DNA from: JBKDZP01 sp047971315
GTDB taxonomy: Bacteria > Bacillota_I > Bacilli_A > RF39 > UBA660
DNA: 63,641 nucleotides
Direction: 5' to 3'
Assembly: GCA_047971315.1 (NCBI GenBank)
Contig: JBKDZP010000011.1
Span: forward strand, 1-63,641
Part shown: piece by piece, positions 17,554 to 27,165 of the stretch
Layout: every line of letters begins with the position of its first letter
Numbering within the stretch: position 1 is the first letter of the stretch
Translations under genes and position numbers: made by a program
Notes under the pieces: generated by a model
What the model saw: the letters and a program-made list of their open reading frames with translations, nothing else
The model's database searches: none
Told to the model about the DNA's origin: nothing

Positions 17554-17784
17554 ATGGCGAAATTAACATTTGAAGACTTTATGAAGTTAAGTAATGAAGA
17601 AAAATGTATTAGATATAAAGAAATGAATGATGTTGATAGACAAAAAGCAAGAATGACTGAGCCTTTAGGGAAACATAAGCCTATTGGCTATATTGAATTA
17701 ACTGAAGAGCAAAAGATTAAAGGCAAAGAAATGATAGAAGAAATTAAGAAAATAAGAGAAATTAGTCCTAAAATCAATGACTAA
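17554..17784 (+). CDS. Small charged protein upstream of the DUF4160 gene
   Basis: A 76-residue, highly charged helical protein (many Lys, Glu; segments TFEDFMKLSNEEKCIRYKEM and EEQKIKGKEMIEEIKKIREI). No family recognised. Its last 8 bases overlap the start of the DUF4160 gene (ATGACTAA), so the two are translationally coupled, an arrangement common for toxin-antitoxin or regulator-effector pairs. That role is inferred from layout only. A ribosome site is weak (GGTGG before the ATG). Confidence 0.55.
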   Translation: MAKLTFEDFMKLSNEEKCIRYKEMNDVDRQKARMTEPLGKHKPIGYIELTEEQKIKGKEMIEEIKKIREISPKIND

Positions 17785-18196
17785 TTTTTTTTATTACTGT
17801 ATAATTGATTTGGGTGATAGTATAACAAACGCTGATTATATGGCAAAATGTTTTGATGTTCCAAAAGATATATGTGATTTTTTATTAAATGTCTTTGCGA
17901 TAATAGAAATAAGAGGTAATGTTGGTAATTGGAATAGTGTTAAGTTTGAAATAAGGTCTAAAGAGGCTCCACATAACAATCCACATGTCCATGCTTCGTA
18001 TGGCGAATATAATTTATCTATTGATATAATGACTTTAGAAATTAAAGGTAATTTACCTAATAAAAAGCAAAAATATGCTATTGAATGGGTAGAAAATAAT
18101 AGAGAATATTTATTGACTAAATGGAATGAAATAGCAATGTCTTCAAAAATACCATTAACTAAAAGTGCGTTAGAATTTGAAACAATAAATGTATAA
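17777..18196 (+). CDS. DUF4160-like protein
   Basis: A 139-residue protein whose middle matches the DUF4160 pattern: FEIRSKEAPHNNPHVHASYG, followed by an acidic strand and the C-terminal helix WVENNREYLLTKWNE. DUF4160 genes often sit beside DUF2442 genes in toxin-antitoxin-like pairs on mobile DNA; here the partner would be the 76-residue protein that overlaps it. The N-terminal 50 residues are extra to the usual short DUF4160 protein. Function unknown. Confidence 0.65.
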   Translation: MTNFFYYCIIDLGDSITNADYMAKCFDVPKDICDFLLNVFAIIEIRGNVGNWNSVKFEIRSKEAPHNNPHVHASYGEYNLSIDIMTLEIKGNLPNKKQKYAIEWVENNREYLLTKWNEIAMSSKIPLTKSALEFETINV

Positions 18197-18229
18197 TTTA
18201 AAAAAACATTTTGGAACAGGTGATGTATA

Positions 18230-19129
18230 GTGAGATTAAATAAAATATTATTTTATTTTTCAGTTATAGTTAGTTTGATAACATTAGTATTATCAATTTG
18301 TTTTACTTTCTTTTGTAGTAATGAAATAACACTTTTTATTAGTGGTGTATTATTAAATGTTTTTGCAGGTACTGTTGTATTAATAGCTACTACAATATTT
18401 GATTATTTTTTACAAAGAAGAAAGTTGTTAACAGCTATAATGAATAAGATATTAAAACTTAGAAATAAATTCTCAAAAATTAAGTATTTGAGTTCAGAGG
18501 ATAGCATTCCAACGTTTAAACAATATAAAGATTATTGTAAAAAGGAAAGTAAATTAACAATAACTAAAAAAGATTATGAGGAATATAAAAAAGGAGAAAT
18601 TACTAAAATTAAAGAACAAATGGAAGAAGTAATGGATACATATCTGAGCATTGCAGATATTGACTTTGAAGATTATTGGTTATTATGGGATGAATTATAT
18701 TTTCTAAAACCTTTTGACAAAAATAAAAAAAGAAAATGGTTTCATAAAGAAATTTTTGGTTATGCTTATGATTTGATAAATGATATTAGAGAACAAGCAT
18801 ATCATTTTAAAATATATAAAAATGAATTTAAAAATTACAGAGTTAATTACGAAAAGATAACAGAATTGCAAAAAAAAATATTTCACTATGAAGAATTAGA
18901 CTTTGGAAATTACGATTGGAGCTTTGATATTAAAGAAAACTCAATAAGACATAGTGGTTCAAGTTATATTACAGAAAAGCATTATGTAATAATAAATAAA
19001 GTAGAAGAACATTTGACTAAAATGTTTGATGAAATTGGAAAAATTAATTATTTTGATAAAAATTATAATGGAAGAGAAAAAGCAAAAGAAGAAATAAAGA
19101 AGAAAAAAGTAGTCAATGAAAATGACTAA
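18230..19129 (+). CDS. Two-TM protein with long cytosolic helical region
   Basis: A 299-residue protein starting at GTG with CAGGTGATG upstream. Two membrane spans occupy about residues 5-30 and 35-60, then a basic stretch (QRRKLLTAIMNK) and about 230 residues of charged, mostly helical cytosolic sequence. No catalytic motif was recognised. Membrane-anchored proteins of this shape are found among phage-exclusion effectors on mobile elements, but nothing here proves this. It is last in the run beginning with the nuclease-like gene; a hairpin (AAAGAC...GTCTTT) with a T-run follows at about 19156-19190. Confidence 0.6.
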   Translation: MRLNKILFYFSVIVSLITLVLSICFTFFCSNEITLFISGVLLNVFAGTVVLIATTIFDYFLQRRKLLTAIMNKILKLRNKFSKIKYLSSEDSIPTFKQYKDYCKKESKLTITKKDYEEYKKGEITKIKEQMEEVMDTYLSIADIDFEDYWLLWDELYFLKPFDKNKKRKWFHKEIFGYAYDLINDIREQAYHFKIYKNEFKNYRVNYEKITELQKKIFHYEELDFGNYDWSFDIKENSIRHSGSSYITEKHYVIINKVEEHLTKMFDEIGKINYFDKNYNGREKAKEEIKKKKVVNEND

Positions 19130-19300
19130 AAATTAGTTCTTGTTTAATGTGTACTTTTATAAAGACTTGGAATTGAAAGATTTTAGGTCTTTTTTGATAT
19201 GGGAAAAAGTATTAATAATAATTTTTAAGGAATTTTTAAAAAAGCCTAGCCAAAATCGGAGCAAGTATCATATTATTTTATTTCAAGGAGGAGACATAAT

Positions 19301-19531
19301 GTGAAAGAAGAAATAATAAGACAATTACTTTTTATGGTTTGTGATAGTTTTAACGATACTCTTATGACTTGTATTGAAGAAGAAAAAGAAAGATTACCCT
19401 ATTTAATTGCTTGTGCTAATTTTATGTATGAGTTAAGACAGAAAAATATAAGAGTTGAGTTTAATGAAATGTTTACTGATATTGCATTAGATAGAATATT
19501 TAGAGAAACAAGTAATTACTTAGCAGATTAG
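19301..19531 (+). CDS. Small hypothetical protein upstream of the resolvase
   Basis: A 76-residue acidic, helical protein of unknown function. It begins at GTG after a strong AAGGAGGAG ribosome site. Its stop is 13 bases before the resolvase start, so the two are one operon. No domain recognised. It could be an accessory factor for recombination, by position only. Confidence 0.55.
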   Translation: MKEEIIRQLLFMVCDSFNDTLMTCIEEEKERLPYLIACANFMYELRQKNIRVEFNEMFTDIALDRIFRETSNYLAD

Positions 19532-19544
19532 AAAGGTGTTAAAA

Positions 19545-20138
19545 ATGGAAAATAGAACTTATGCTTATGCAAGAGTTAGCAGTAAGGAACAAAATGAAGA
19601 AAGACAGTTGAAAGCATTTGAAGAATTAGGAATTAATGAGCGAGATATTTTTATTGATAAGGTAAGTGGAAAAGATTTTGATAGAGAGCAATATTTAATT
19701 TTGAAAAGAATGTTAAGAGAAAATGATTTATTAGTAATTAAGTCAATAGATAGACTTGGTCGCTCGTATGATTTAATCATAGAAGAATGGCGAGACATAA
19801 CTAAAAATATTAAGGCAGACATCAAAGTAATTGATATGCCTATATTAGATACAAGCAATAACAAAGAACTTTTGGGCAATGTAATTAGTGATATTGTATT
19901 AGGCTTATTGTCTTATGTTGCAGAAGAAGAACGAAACTTTATTAGACAGAGACAAAAAGAAGGCATTATAGTAGCAAAAGCAAATGGAATTAAGTTAGGT
20001 AGACCAAGAATATTGAAACCTAAGAACTTTGATTATATCGCTGATAAATGGCGAAATAATGAAATAAGCACTAAAGAAGCATTAGAAGTTTTAAATCTAA
20101 AAGCAAATGTGTTTTATAATTTTATAAAAAGTAGATAA
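19545..20138 (+). CDS. Small serine recombinase (resolvase/invertase type)
   Basis: A 197-residue resolvase. It has the N-terminal catalytic domain with YARVSSKEQNEERQ (nucleophile Ser at about residue 12), LLVIKSIDRLGRSYD, and the AEEERNFIRQRQKEGI helix, then a short C-terminal HTH (ISTKEALEVLNLKANVFYNF). The length is normal. It probably resolves multimers or inverts DNA within the element rather than integrating it, since a large serine recombinase follows. The start was chosen at the ATG after AAAGGTG. Confidence 0.9.
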   Translation: MENRTYAYARVSSKEQNEERQLKAFEELGINERDIFIDKVSGKDFDREQYLILKRMLRENDLLVIKSIDRLGRSYDLIIEEWRDITKNIKADIKVIDMPILDTSNNKELLGNVISDIVLGLLSYVAEEERNFIRQRQKEGIIVAKANGIKLGRPRILKPKNFDYIADKWRNNEISTKEALEVLNLKANVFYNFIKSR

Positions 20139-20280
20139 AAAAAGAGTACGAAGTGCAGAAAAAACATATAATACAAGTAAGAAGATTATAGCTAATTTGT
20201 CAAAGAGCCATTTATTGCCGAAAGACCATAAAGCCATTTATTAATATTCTTAAAAATATTATAGGTTAGGAGGTAATATA

Positions 20281-20448
20281 GTGGCAAAGAAGTTAATCAT
20301 TGAAAAGACTAACAGAGAAAAGATACTTGAAGCCAAATCAGAAAAAGTGCCTTGCCGTTGGTGTGGCAAAAAGATTAGTGAGCTTTATGCGATTAAAGTC
20401 TGTGATAGTTGTTTTCAAAAAAAGAAGCACTATCGTAAACTGTTTTAG
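20281..20448 (+). CDS. Very small zinc-finger protein (55 aa)
   Basis: A 55-residue protein beginning at GTG with an excellent AGGAGGT ribosome site. Two CxxC pairs, CRWCGK and CDSCFQ, are 13 residues apart in a Lys-rich background, the pattern of a small zinc finger. It lies between the resolvase and the large recombinase and is read in the same direction. Proteins of this size near serine recombinases may be directionality or regulatory factors, but that is inference. Confidence 0.65.
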   Translation: MAKKLIIEKTNREKILEAKSEKVPCRWCGKKISELYAIKVCDSCFQKKKHYRKLF

Positions 20449-20462
20449 GGACAAGCAGTTTG

Positions 20463-20502
20463 AGGCTCCTTTAGAATTATTATATGTTTTTTATTGGAGC
20501 CT
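20463..20502 (+). promoter_or_regulatory. Hairpin before the large serine recombinase
   Basis: AGGCTCC (20463-20469) and GGAGCCT (20496-20502) pair across a 26-base T-rich loop, ending 10 bases before the AGGAGG ribosome site of the recombinase. There is no T-run after it. Possible translational or transcript-end control of the integrase. Confidence 0.35.
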
Positions 20503-20526
20503 TAGTAATTTAAGGAGGAAATAAAA

Positions 20527-22185
20527 ATGAACGAAGAAACTAAAGATGTATTAGCAGCAGTTTATATACGCGTTAGTACAGAAGATCAAGCAAGACAAGG
20601 TTACAGTTTACCCGAACAAGAGAAAAGAATAAGGGAATATTGTACTTATAAAAGAATAAAAATCTATAATGTTTATAGAGAAGATGGCAAGAGTGCAAAG
20701 AATACTGATGGCAGACCTGCATTTAATAAAATGATGGCAGAGATGGAACAAGGTAAGTTCAATGCTATTGTTATATATAAATTAGATAGATTTACAAGGT
20801 CAACTATTGACTTAGATTTAACTTTAAGAAAAATGGAAAAGTTAAAGTGTGATTTAATGTCAGTAACAGAAGAAATAAATACAAAGACTGCTTTTGGAAA
20901 GTTCTTTATTAGAATTATAGTTTTATTAGCTCAGTTAGAAATTGAACAGACAAGTGAAAGAACTATAATGGGTTTAGAGGGTGCTATTAAAGAGGGAGTT
21001 CATATTGGTAAGAAACCTTTAGGTTTTATGCCAAAAACGAAAGATAATACAAAACTTATTATTAATGAAGAAGAAGCTATTATCGTAAGGAAGATATTTA
21101 ATATGTACTTGCAAGGACATTCATATTATTATATTGCGAACTATTTAATTGATAGTGGTAATACAATGAGAAAATGGAAAGATAATGTTATTCAAACTAT
21201 CATTAATAATAGATTATATTGCGGTGATATAGAACATAGGAAATCAATAAAAGATAAAGAGACAGTAATGTACGAAGATGTTGTTCCTGCTATTATATCT
21301 AAGGAAATATTTGAGGAATGTCAGCGAATAATCGAGAAGAACAAAAAAAGCTTTGGCAGTACATTGACTTATATGTTTGGTAAGACATTGTATTGTAATA
21401 AGTGTAAGACATTACTTAAAGTTAGTAGTGCTAATGATAAAGGAATTAAGCATTATATATGCGATAACTGTAAGAACTTTAATGAGAAGAAGATAGAACC
21501 AGAGATTTTAGATAAAATTACTAAAATGGCAGAGTTCAGTTTAGCTTTAACATATAATGCAGTTCTCGTTGATAATGACCGATTAAGTGAGTTATTAAAT
21601 AATACTAAAACTGAAAAGTTAGATGACAGAATAAAAAATAATAATGAAGAAATGAGGGTACTATTAGATGACTTCATTATTAGAGCTAAGGAAGAAAAAA
21701 ATAATAAGTTGTGGAATGAATTAACTTATGAAGATAAACGGAACTTTATTATAAATAATGTTGAGGCTATTTATATTGAAAAAATAAAAGGTAGCTCACA
21801 ACAAAATTACAAAGTTAAAGTTAAGGATATTAGATTTAAAACAAGTAAGTTGAATGAACTATTTGGCTTAATGAATGAAGGACTTACTGACAGTGTATTT
21901 AGTAATGAGGACAAGTTATTTAGTATGGCAATTATGAATAATGATAATTACATAAATAACTATATAAAAAGACTGCGAAATAGATATAATATTAATGTAG
22001 AGGAAGAAGTAATTAGATTTGACGCTCACAAGTATAAAAGCAACACAGAAGATAACAAAAGAAGAATGTCAAAACTAGATGATGAGGACTTGTTTAAAGT
22101 AATTAGAGTGCCAAGGAGTACGAAGAATAACTTAAAGTCTAAGTTAGCAAGAGAAAAGTATATTTATATTAGTTTAGCGAACTAA
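20527..22185 (+). CDS. Large serine recombinase (integrase of the element)
   Basis: A 552-residue large serine recombinase. The catalytic domain has YIRVSTEDQARQGYSLPEQ (Ser at about residue 17) and YKLDRFTRS; then come the recombinase domain (KPLGFMPKTKDN), the zinc ribbon (CNKCKTLLKV and CDNCKNF) and a coiled-coil region with a basic C-terminus. Such enzymes integrate and excise elements with a single strand-exchange event. The size is typical. It is the best candidate for integration of this element, although tRNA-His at the edge is not the usual target type for this class, and no att repeat was identified. Confidence 0.93.
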   Translation: MNEETKDVLAAVYIRVSTEDQARQGYSLPEQEKRIREYCTYKRIKIYNVYREDGKSAKNTDGRPAFNKMMAEMEQGKFNAIVIYKLDRFTRSTIDLDLTLRKMEKLKCDLMSVTEEINTKTAFGKFFIRIIVLLAQLEIEQTSERTIMGLEGAIKEGVHIGKKPLGFMPKTKDNTKLIINEEEAIIVRKIFNMYLQGHSYYYIANYLIDSGNTMRKWKDNVIQTIINNRLYCGDIEHRKSIKDKETVMYEDVVPAIISKEIFEECQRIIEKNKKSFGSTLTYMFGKTLYCNKCKTLLKVSSANDKGIKHYICDNCKNFNEKKIEPEILDKITKMAEFSLALTYNAVLVDNDRLSELLNNTKTEKLDDRIKNNNEEMRVLLDDFIIRAKEEKNNKLWNELTYEDKRNFIINNVEAIYIEKIKGSSQQNYKVKVKDIRFKTSKLNELFGLMNEGLTDSVFSNEDKLFSMAIMNNDNYINNYIKRLRNRYNINVEEEVIRFDAHKYKSNTEDNKRRMSKLDDEDLFKVIRVPRSTKNNLKSKLAREKYIYISLAN

Positions 22186-22227
22186 TAATTAAAAAATGGT
22201 GTTACAATATTGTTAGGAGGTTTTATT

Positions 22228-22659
22228 ATGAAAATGAATGTAATTATTGTTTATAACAAAGGCGAAGACAAGATATTAATGTGTCTGCGTTCTAAAGACC
22301 CATACAAAGGACTATATAATTTAGTTGGGGGTAAAATAGAACAAGGCGAAGAAGGACTTGAAAGTGCTTATAGAGAACTTGAAGAAGAAACAGGAATTAC
22401 TAAAGAAGATATAATATTAACTCACTTAATGGACTTTGAATACCATATGAGTGATATTGAGCTACAAGTATATGCAGGGAAACTTAATAAAGAACTTGAT
22501 GTTATAGAAGAAGCGAACAAGTTGTGTTGGGTTAATGCAGATGAAGATTTTTTTGATATGAATAAGTATGCCGGTGAGGGTAATATAGGACACATGGTAG
22601 AACAAGTTAAGATTTATCAAAAAAGACTATTATTAACAAAAGAAGTAGTAGTAAATTAA
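22228..22659 (+). CDS. Nudix hydrolase
   Basis: A 143-residue Nudix protein with an intact Nudix box GX5EX7REUXEEXGU (residues 35-57, beginning GGKIEQGEE and ending RELEEETGI). It hydrolyses a nucleoside diphosphate linked to some group X; MutT/8-oxo-dGTP-like activity is possible. AGGAGG precedes the ATG. It follows the large recombinase by 42 bases and is carried as cargo. A second, broken Nudix gene lies at 27736-28098 on the minus strand. Confidence 0.9.
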   Translation: MKMNVIIVYNKGEDKILMCLRSKDPYKGLYNLVGGKIEQGEEGLESAYRELEEETGITKEDIILTHLMDFEYHMSDIELQVYAGKLNKELDVIEEANKLCWVNADEDFFDMNKYAGEGNIGHMVEQVKIYQKRLLLTKEVVVN

Positions 22660-22744
22660 GTTTACTCGCACCTTTTGAGATTGCCCCATTTGTGGGATAA
22701 CTCGAACCACCTTTAAAAAGTGGTTTGATTTCAATAATAAAATT

Positions 22745-22777
22745 CCAGTTGAACCTTTGTGTTTACTGGTTTTTTTG
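22745..22777 (+). terminator. Terminator-bearing leader of the 22802 gene
   Basis: CCAGT...ACTGG, extended by a GAAC/GTTT helix after one mismatch, with a T-run after it. It lies 24 bases before the start codon. Upstream (22707-22727) is a second hairpin, AACCAC/GTGGTT. As at 15161 and 27303, a terminator just before a small gene of the TNxxYxEP family suggests attenuation. Confidence 0.55.
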
Positions 22778-22796
22778 TTCCTCGAATTGAGGAGTG

Positions 22797-22859
22797 ATTG
22801 AATGATTGTAAATAAGAAAAAGTTCCCAGTTGAGCTGGTTAAGAAGATATGTGAGGGTG
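22797..22859 (+). repeat. 63-bp perfect inverted repeat, left arm
   Basis: Identical to the reverse complement of 27166-27228. It covers the last bases before the start codon and the first 19 codons of the small gene at 22802. The two arms enclose about 4.3 kb holding the decayed recombinase, the queuosine-salvage gene, the radical SAM gene and the Abi-like gene. Confidence 0.95.
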
Positions 22860-23113
22860 TAAACATTCGTAAAGTAAATATGCAGTTTAAAGACGGTGCT
22901 GATATTATTGCAGAAGATACTAATATTAGATTTATTGAACCGTATAAAATACTATTTACGAGCAAGAGAAATAACCCTACAAGATACTTAATGGCTCTCA
23001 TATTTGAAGATGTACTAACTTACAAGCCAACAATATTTATTAATGAGATTAAACAGAATAATAAGTGTAGTATGACAAAGTTAATTCAAGTGGTTAATGA
23101 TAATATAATTTAG
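22802..23113 (+). CDS. Small element protein of the TNxxYxEP family
   Basis: A 103-residue protein of unknown function. The motif DTNIRFIEPYKI relates it to the genes at 15222 (NTNANYLEP) and 27358 (NTNISYVEP). No membrane segment or known domain. The start ATG follows GAGGAGTG. Its first 19 codons are repeated, in opposite orientation, directly in front of the Abi-like gene at 27159, where the copy is cut off after the repeat. Confidence 0.6.
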   Translation: MIVNKKKFPVELVKKICEGVNIRKVNMQFKDGADIIAEDTNIRFIEPYKILFTSKRNNPTRYLMALIFEDVLTYKPTIFINEIKQNNKCSMTKLIQVVNDNII

Positions 23114-23159
23114 GAAAGAGAAGCTAGTAAACATATTCATTATACAAATTATTATAAGG

Positions 23160-24620
23160 AGTTTATGGATATGGTGGAAATTGAAAGATTAAAACAGAAT
23201 AGTTGCTTATAAATTAGATAGAGTAACTAGAAGTATTAAAGATTTAGAGGAATTAGTACATTTTTTGGAAGATAATAATTGTAGTTTAGAGTGTGCTGTT
23301 GAGGAAATTAATACCAGCAATGCCAACGGAAGATTTTTTGTGCGTATGCTTACAGTATTAATCCAATTAGAGATTGAAAGATGTTCTGAAAGAACTGACG
23401 GAGCATTAAAGGCAAAACATGCACCAGTATGCCATATGGTTATAAAAAGGTGGATAAATGTCTTGTGATTAATGAAGATACTGCACCAACTATAAGGCGT
23501 ATTTTTGATGAATATGTAAATGGTAAATCAGCTTGTAGGATAGCAAAGGAGTTTACTGATGAAATGGTTGATAATAGAAAATGGAACAGTACATTTATTG
23601 ATAAAATAATTATCAATAGAATATATAACGGCGAATATGTGGCAAGACGTTATTCTAAAACTCAAGAAGAACAACTTATTAAAGATTTCGCACCAGCAAT
23701 AATAACAATGGATATATGGTTACAAACAGAGGAACAGAGAATTAAAAACAGTTATAGCCATTATATTAAATATGATTATATTTTTAGGCAGAAATTATTA
23801 TGCAAGCATTGTGGTGCTATCTTGAATGGTGTTTCATCAACTGGAAGAAATAAAACGATACATTTATATTTTCGTTGTACTAAATGTAAAAAAATATATG
23901 ATATTAATGAGAAGAAAATTGAAAAAGAATTTATGACTAGAATAAATGATATATTTGATTTTTATAGTTTGTTAGATAGCACATTTATAACGACTAATAT
24001 AACTGATTATAAGCAGGATTTAAAGGATATAACTTTACTCTAAAGCAAGAAAATGCTAAAAACATACTGCTTGAGGGTGTTATATCAAGTGAAGAATTAA
24101 AGAGTACATTAGATAATTTGGATATTGAAAAAAGAACACTTTTTATTAGGTTAAATGAATTAGAATATCAATCAAAAAATTTATTAACACTTGATAATGC
24201 TTGCAATAGGTTTAATTATGATAGTGAAAAATTTAAAAAGGTATCTTATTATGTAAGATATCAACATATATGGGATAAACTTCCTAGAGATAAAAGCAAT
24301 ATATTATAAGTAAGTATATTGATAGCATTGTTATAAATAGTACAAATAGAAAAATCTTTACTATTGAAAACATACAAATAAAAGAAAATATGCTTGCAGA
24401 ATTCAGTTATAAATTTAGACATGATATTTTTACAAGCCATTTAAGTACAGAAGAACAACAAATTATTTTAAGTGATTATAGCTATGAGCGTACAGAATTA
24501 TTAAACTATTATAAGGTAAGTATTAATGATTTTAAAGGTGTTAGAATTAATATTGATGATACATTACAAACAATGCTTATATCTCAAATTGAGATTGATA
24601 ATATGCTAATTACTATATAG
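23160..24620 (+). pseudogene. Decayed large serine recombinase
   Basis: Pieces of a second large serine recombinase in several frames. The N-terminus with the catalytic Ser is missing. What remains begins at YKLDRVTRSIKDLEEL, continues with NGRFFVRMLTVLIQLEIERCSERT, changes frame near 23430, then runs through the recombinase domain and zinc ribbon (CKHCGAIL, CTKCKK) to a stop near 24043, and continues as coiled-coil pieces to 24620. At least three frame breaks. It shows that an older or second element is nested here. Confidence 0.88.
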
Positions 24621-24676
24621 TAAGATATATTAAAAAATCTTAAAATTTAGTATAATTTTATGTAGTGAGGTATGTT

Positions 24677-25621
24677 ATGTTAGATAAAATATTAAGTAGT
24701 TGTAAGTATGTTGTTGATAACGCTAAAGATGTAACAATAAACTATTCTAAAATAGACGAGTTAATTAAGAGTACAAAAGATATTGATAATTCACATTGGT
24801 TATACAATTCTCCTTTTGGAATTTTGGATTTTGATGTTAAAGATATTGTTAATTTTTTACTTGTATATCATTCGGTAGGCTTTTCATATTGGGGTAATCC
24901 AAAGTGGACAATCAAAACAGAAAACGGCGAGTTAGACGGTGCTTACGCAATGATGTACGTTCTAATTAATCAGATGAAAAGAGATAAAGAATTTTTAGAT
25001 GCAGATAACTTACAAAGAATGACAAGGGAAGAATTACAAGAAATATTAAAAGGTAATATTGAATTGCCTTTATTCAATCAAAGATATGATAATTTAATAA
25101 GCATTGGCAAAGCAATTAATGAAAGAATGAGAGGAGATTTTTATTCATATATAAAGGATATAACAACGGATAATGCTTTGGTTGAATTGATTATACAAAC
25201 TTTCAATGTATTTAATGATGTTAGTAGTTATAGCGATAAGCCAGTATATTTTTATAAATTAGCTCAATTATTAGTATCTGATATTTTACATATAAGAGCA
25301 TTAAAAGAAAATATTAATGTTGATTATACTCATCTTGTAGGGTGTGCTGATTATAAAATTCCTCAAGTTTTAAGAGGAATGGGAATGCTTAAATATAGTG
25401 AAGATTTAAGCAATATGGTTGATAACAAAAGAGAACTACTACCAAATAGCGGTCACGAAATTGAAATAAGAGCCAGTATGCTAGTGGCGATAAACGTTAT
25501 AACTGAAAAACTGAACAATGGTATTTGCCTAATAATTATCAATGATTTTATATGGCTTAAGGGTCAAGATAAAACGTTGGAATTAAAGCCATACCATTTA
25601 ACTCGTACAAAGTTTTATTAA
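24677..25621 (+). CDS. Queuosine-salvage protein (DUF2419, Qng1-type N-glycosylase)
   Basis: A 314-residue member of the DUF2419 family, whose human member QNG1 releases queuine from queuosine 5'-monophosphate. The family landmarks are all present: GFSYWGNP (68-75), CADYKIPQVLRGMGMLKYS (about 223-241, with the Asp that is catalytic in the family), the EIEIRASMLVAI segment (261-272) and the C-terminal NDFIWLKG and HLTRTKFY. The length is close to the family norm (about 340). The start is the ATG preceded by GAGGT. It is 17 bases from a radical SAM gene on the same strand. The family is uncommon in bacteria and unexpected on a mobile element. Confidence 0.9.
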   Translation: MLDKILSSCKYVVDNAKDVTINYSKIDELIKSTKDIDNSHWLYNSPFGILDFDVKDIVNFLLVYHSVGFSYWGNPKWTIKTENGELDGAYAMMYVLINQMKRDKEFLDADNLQRMTREELQEILKGNIELPLFNQRYDNLISIGKAINERMRGDFYSYIKDITTDNALVELIIQTFNVFNDVSSYSDKPVYFYKLAQLLVSDILHIRALKENINVDYTHLVGCADYKIPQVLRGMGMLKYSEDLSNMVDNKRELLPNSGHEIEIRASMLVAINVITEKLNNGICLIIINDFIWLKGQDKTLELKPYHLTRTKFY

Positions 25622-25638
25622 AATAAAGGAGTTGTACA

Positions 25639-26468
25639 ATGATAATAAAAGAAATTGAAACCTCAGATTATTTAACAGTATCAAAGTTGCCAGCAAGCGA
25701 TTATGTAATAAACCCTTATGTTGGTTGTACACGTGCTTGTAAGTATTGCTATGCTTGTTTTATGAAAAGATTTACTGGGCATGATGAAGAATGGGGAACT
25801 TTTATAGATGTTAAAAAATGTAAAAAACCAATAAATTTAAAAAAATTGAGAATAAAGTTGTGTTCTTATCATCAGTAACGGATTGTTATAATACATTAGA
25901 AGAAAAATACGAAACAACAAGAAATATTTTAAAGCAATTAATTAGGTCAAATTGTAAATTATCTATATCAACTAAATCAAAGTTAATTTTAAGGGATTTA
26001 GATTTATTAAAACAAATGAAAAATTTAGAAGTAGCAATGTCAATAAATACTTTAGATGAAAAATTTAAATATGATATGGATAAAGCCTCATCAATAAAAG
26101 AAAGATTGGAAACTTTAAAAACACTACATGATAATGGAATAAATACTGTATTATTTATGTCGCCAATATTTCCATATATAACAGATTTTAAAACCATAAT
26201 TGAAGAAACAAAAGATTATATTTGTGAATACTGGTTTGAAAACTTAAACTTAAGAGGCGATTATAAAAAGATAATACTTAACTACATAAAAGAAAAATAT
26301 CCACAGTACTATGATGAGTATGCAGATATTTATATCAAAAACAATAAATCTTATTGGCAGAATTTGAGCAATGAAATTGAAAAGTATTGTAATGATAACA
26401 AAGTTAAATATACTAATTTTTTCTATCATGATGAACTAGTGGCAAATAAAAAAGGTTTAGTTTCCTAA
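25639..26468 (+). pseudogene. SPL-like radical SAM protein split by a frameshift at A7
   Basis: A radical SAM enzyme of about 275 residues in two frames. The first part has the iron-sulfur motif CTRACKYCYACF after LPASDYVINPYVG, as in spore-photoproduct-lyase-like and 'radical SAM mobile pair' proteins. The frame is lost at a run of seven A at 25839-25845; one more A would restore a continuous protein through NKVVFLSSVTDCYNTLEEKY. A good AAAGGAG ribosome site precedes the ATG. Beside a queuosine-salvage gene it could act on queuine, as a radical SAM queuine lyase is known in Clostridioides difficile; that link is inference. It may be truly broken, rescued by slippage, or a sequencing error. 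Confidence 0.8.
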
Positions 26469-27159
26469 AATTTTAATTAGAAATTGCATAATTGAGGATG
26501 TTAGTTGAAATATGAATTCTATCTCGTGAGATTTTACATTATCATTATGTTTTATATAAGTGTTTTGATATTTACTATAATAATCTATTAAAGTGCTTAT
26601 CATACTTCTTAATTCCGTTGAAATATCTTTATCTTTTAAGCTCTTGAAAATAGTATCAATATTATTCTCAAGGCTTTTTTCGTTGTTTAATAATTCTCTT
26701 GTCAATAATTCTAAAGACAGTTTTAAATCATCCAAAATATTGCGATTATATATTTTATTACCTATTTTCATAATAGCATTATTATATTGTTCATAAGCCT
26801 TGCTATAATTTTTTAACCAATGGCGAGTTTCATCATAAATAGTTGTACTCGTATCAGTTAAAAATATGTCAGCAAATCGAACTTTAAATTTAGTTAAAAA
26901 AGATTGAACTTCGTCATTATTATTAAAGACTGTCAATTCGCATAGTTCTTTAATTATAATAATTTGTTGTTCTTTTGAAAATTTGGATAGGTTCTCAAAT
27001 AGTGCTGTTCTTTTGCTAGCAGAAAAGTTTCCCCATGGATATCTAGCAGAAGGAATATCAACATTGTATTCATTAGCATATTTAACACTATATTTTGTTA
27101 TTTGATTTATCAGTATCGCTAATTATATCACTAGCTTCTTGTAATAATGCTTCAGTCAT
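26457..27159 (-). pseudogene. Abi-like (abortive infection C-terminal type) protein with a frame break
   Basis: On the minus strand, a start at 27159 gives MTEALLQEASDIISDTDKSN and stops after 23 codons. A second frame carries on as KYANEYNVDIPSARYPWGN and stays open to 26457, about 230 residues in total. The ending YIKHNDNVKSHEIEFIFQLT resembles the C-terminal domain of abortive-infection proteins (Abi_C). The break lies near 27090-27095 (AACAAAATATAG). It is convergent with the radical SAM gene (12-base overlap). Identity as a phage-defence gene is moderate confidence. Confidence 0.6.
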
Positions 27160-27165
27160 TTTAAC

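Noticed and set aside
24621..24676. preQ1 riboswitch before the queuosine-salvage gene
   Set aside because: The 56-base gap shows no stem with an A-rich tail of the preQ1-I type; only a promoter-like TATAAT and ribosome site.
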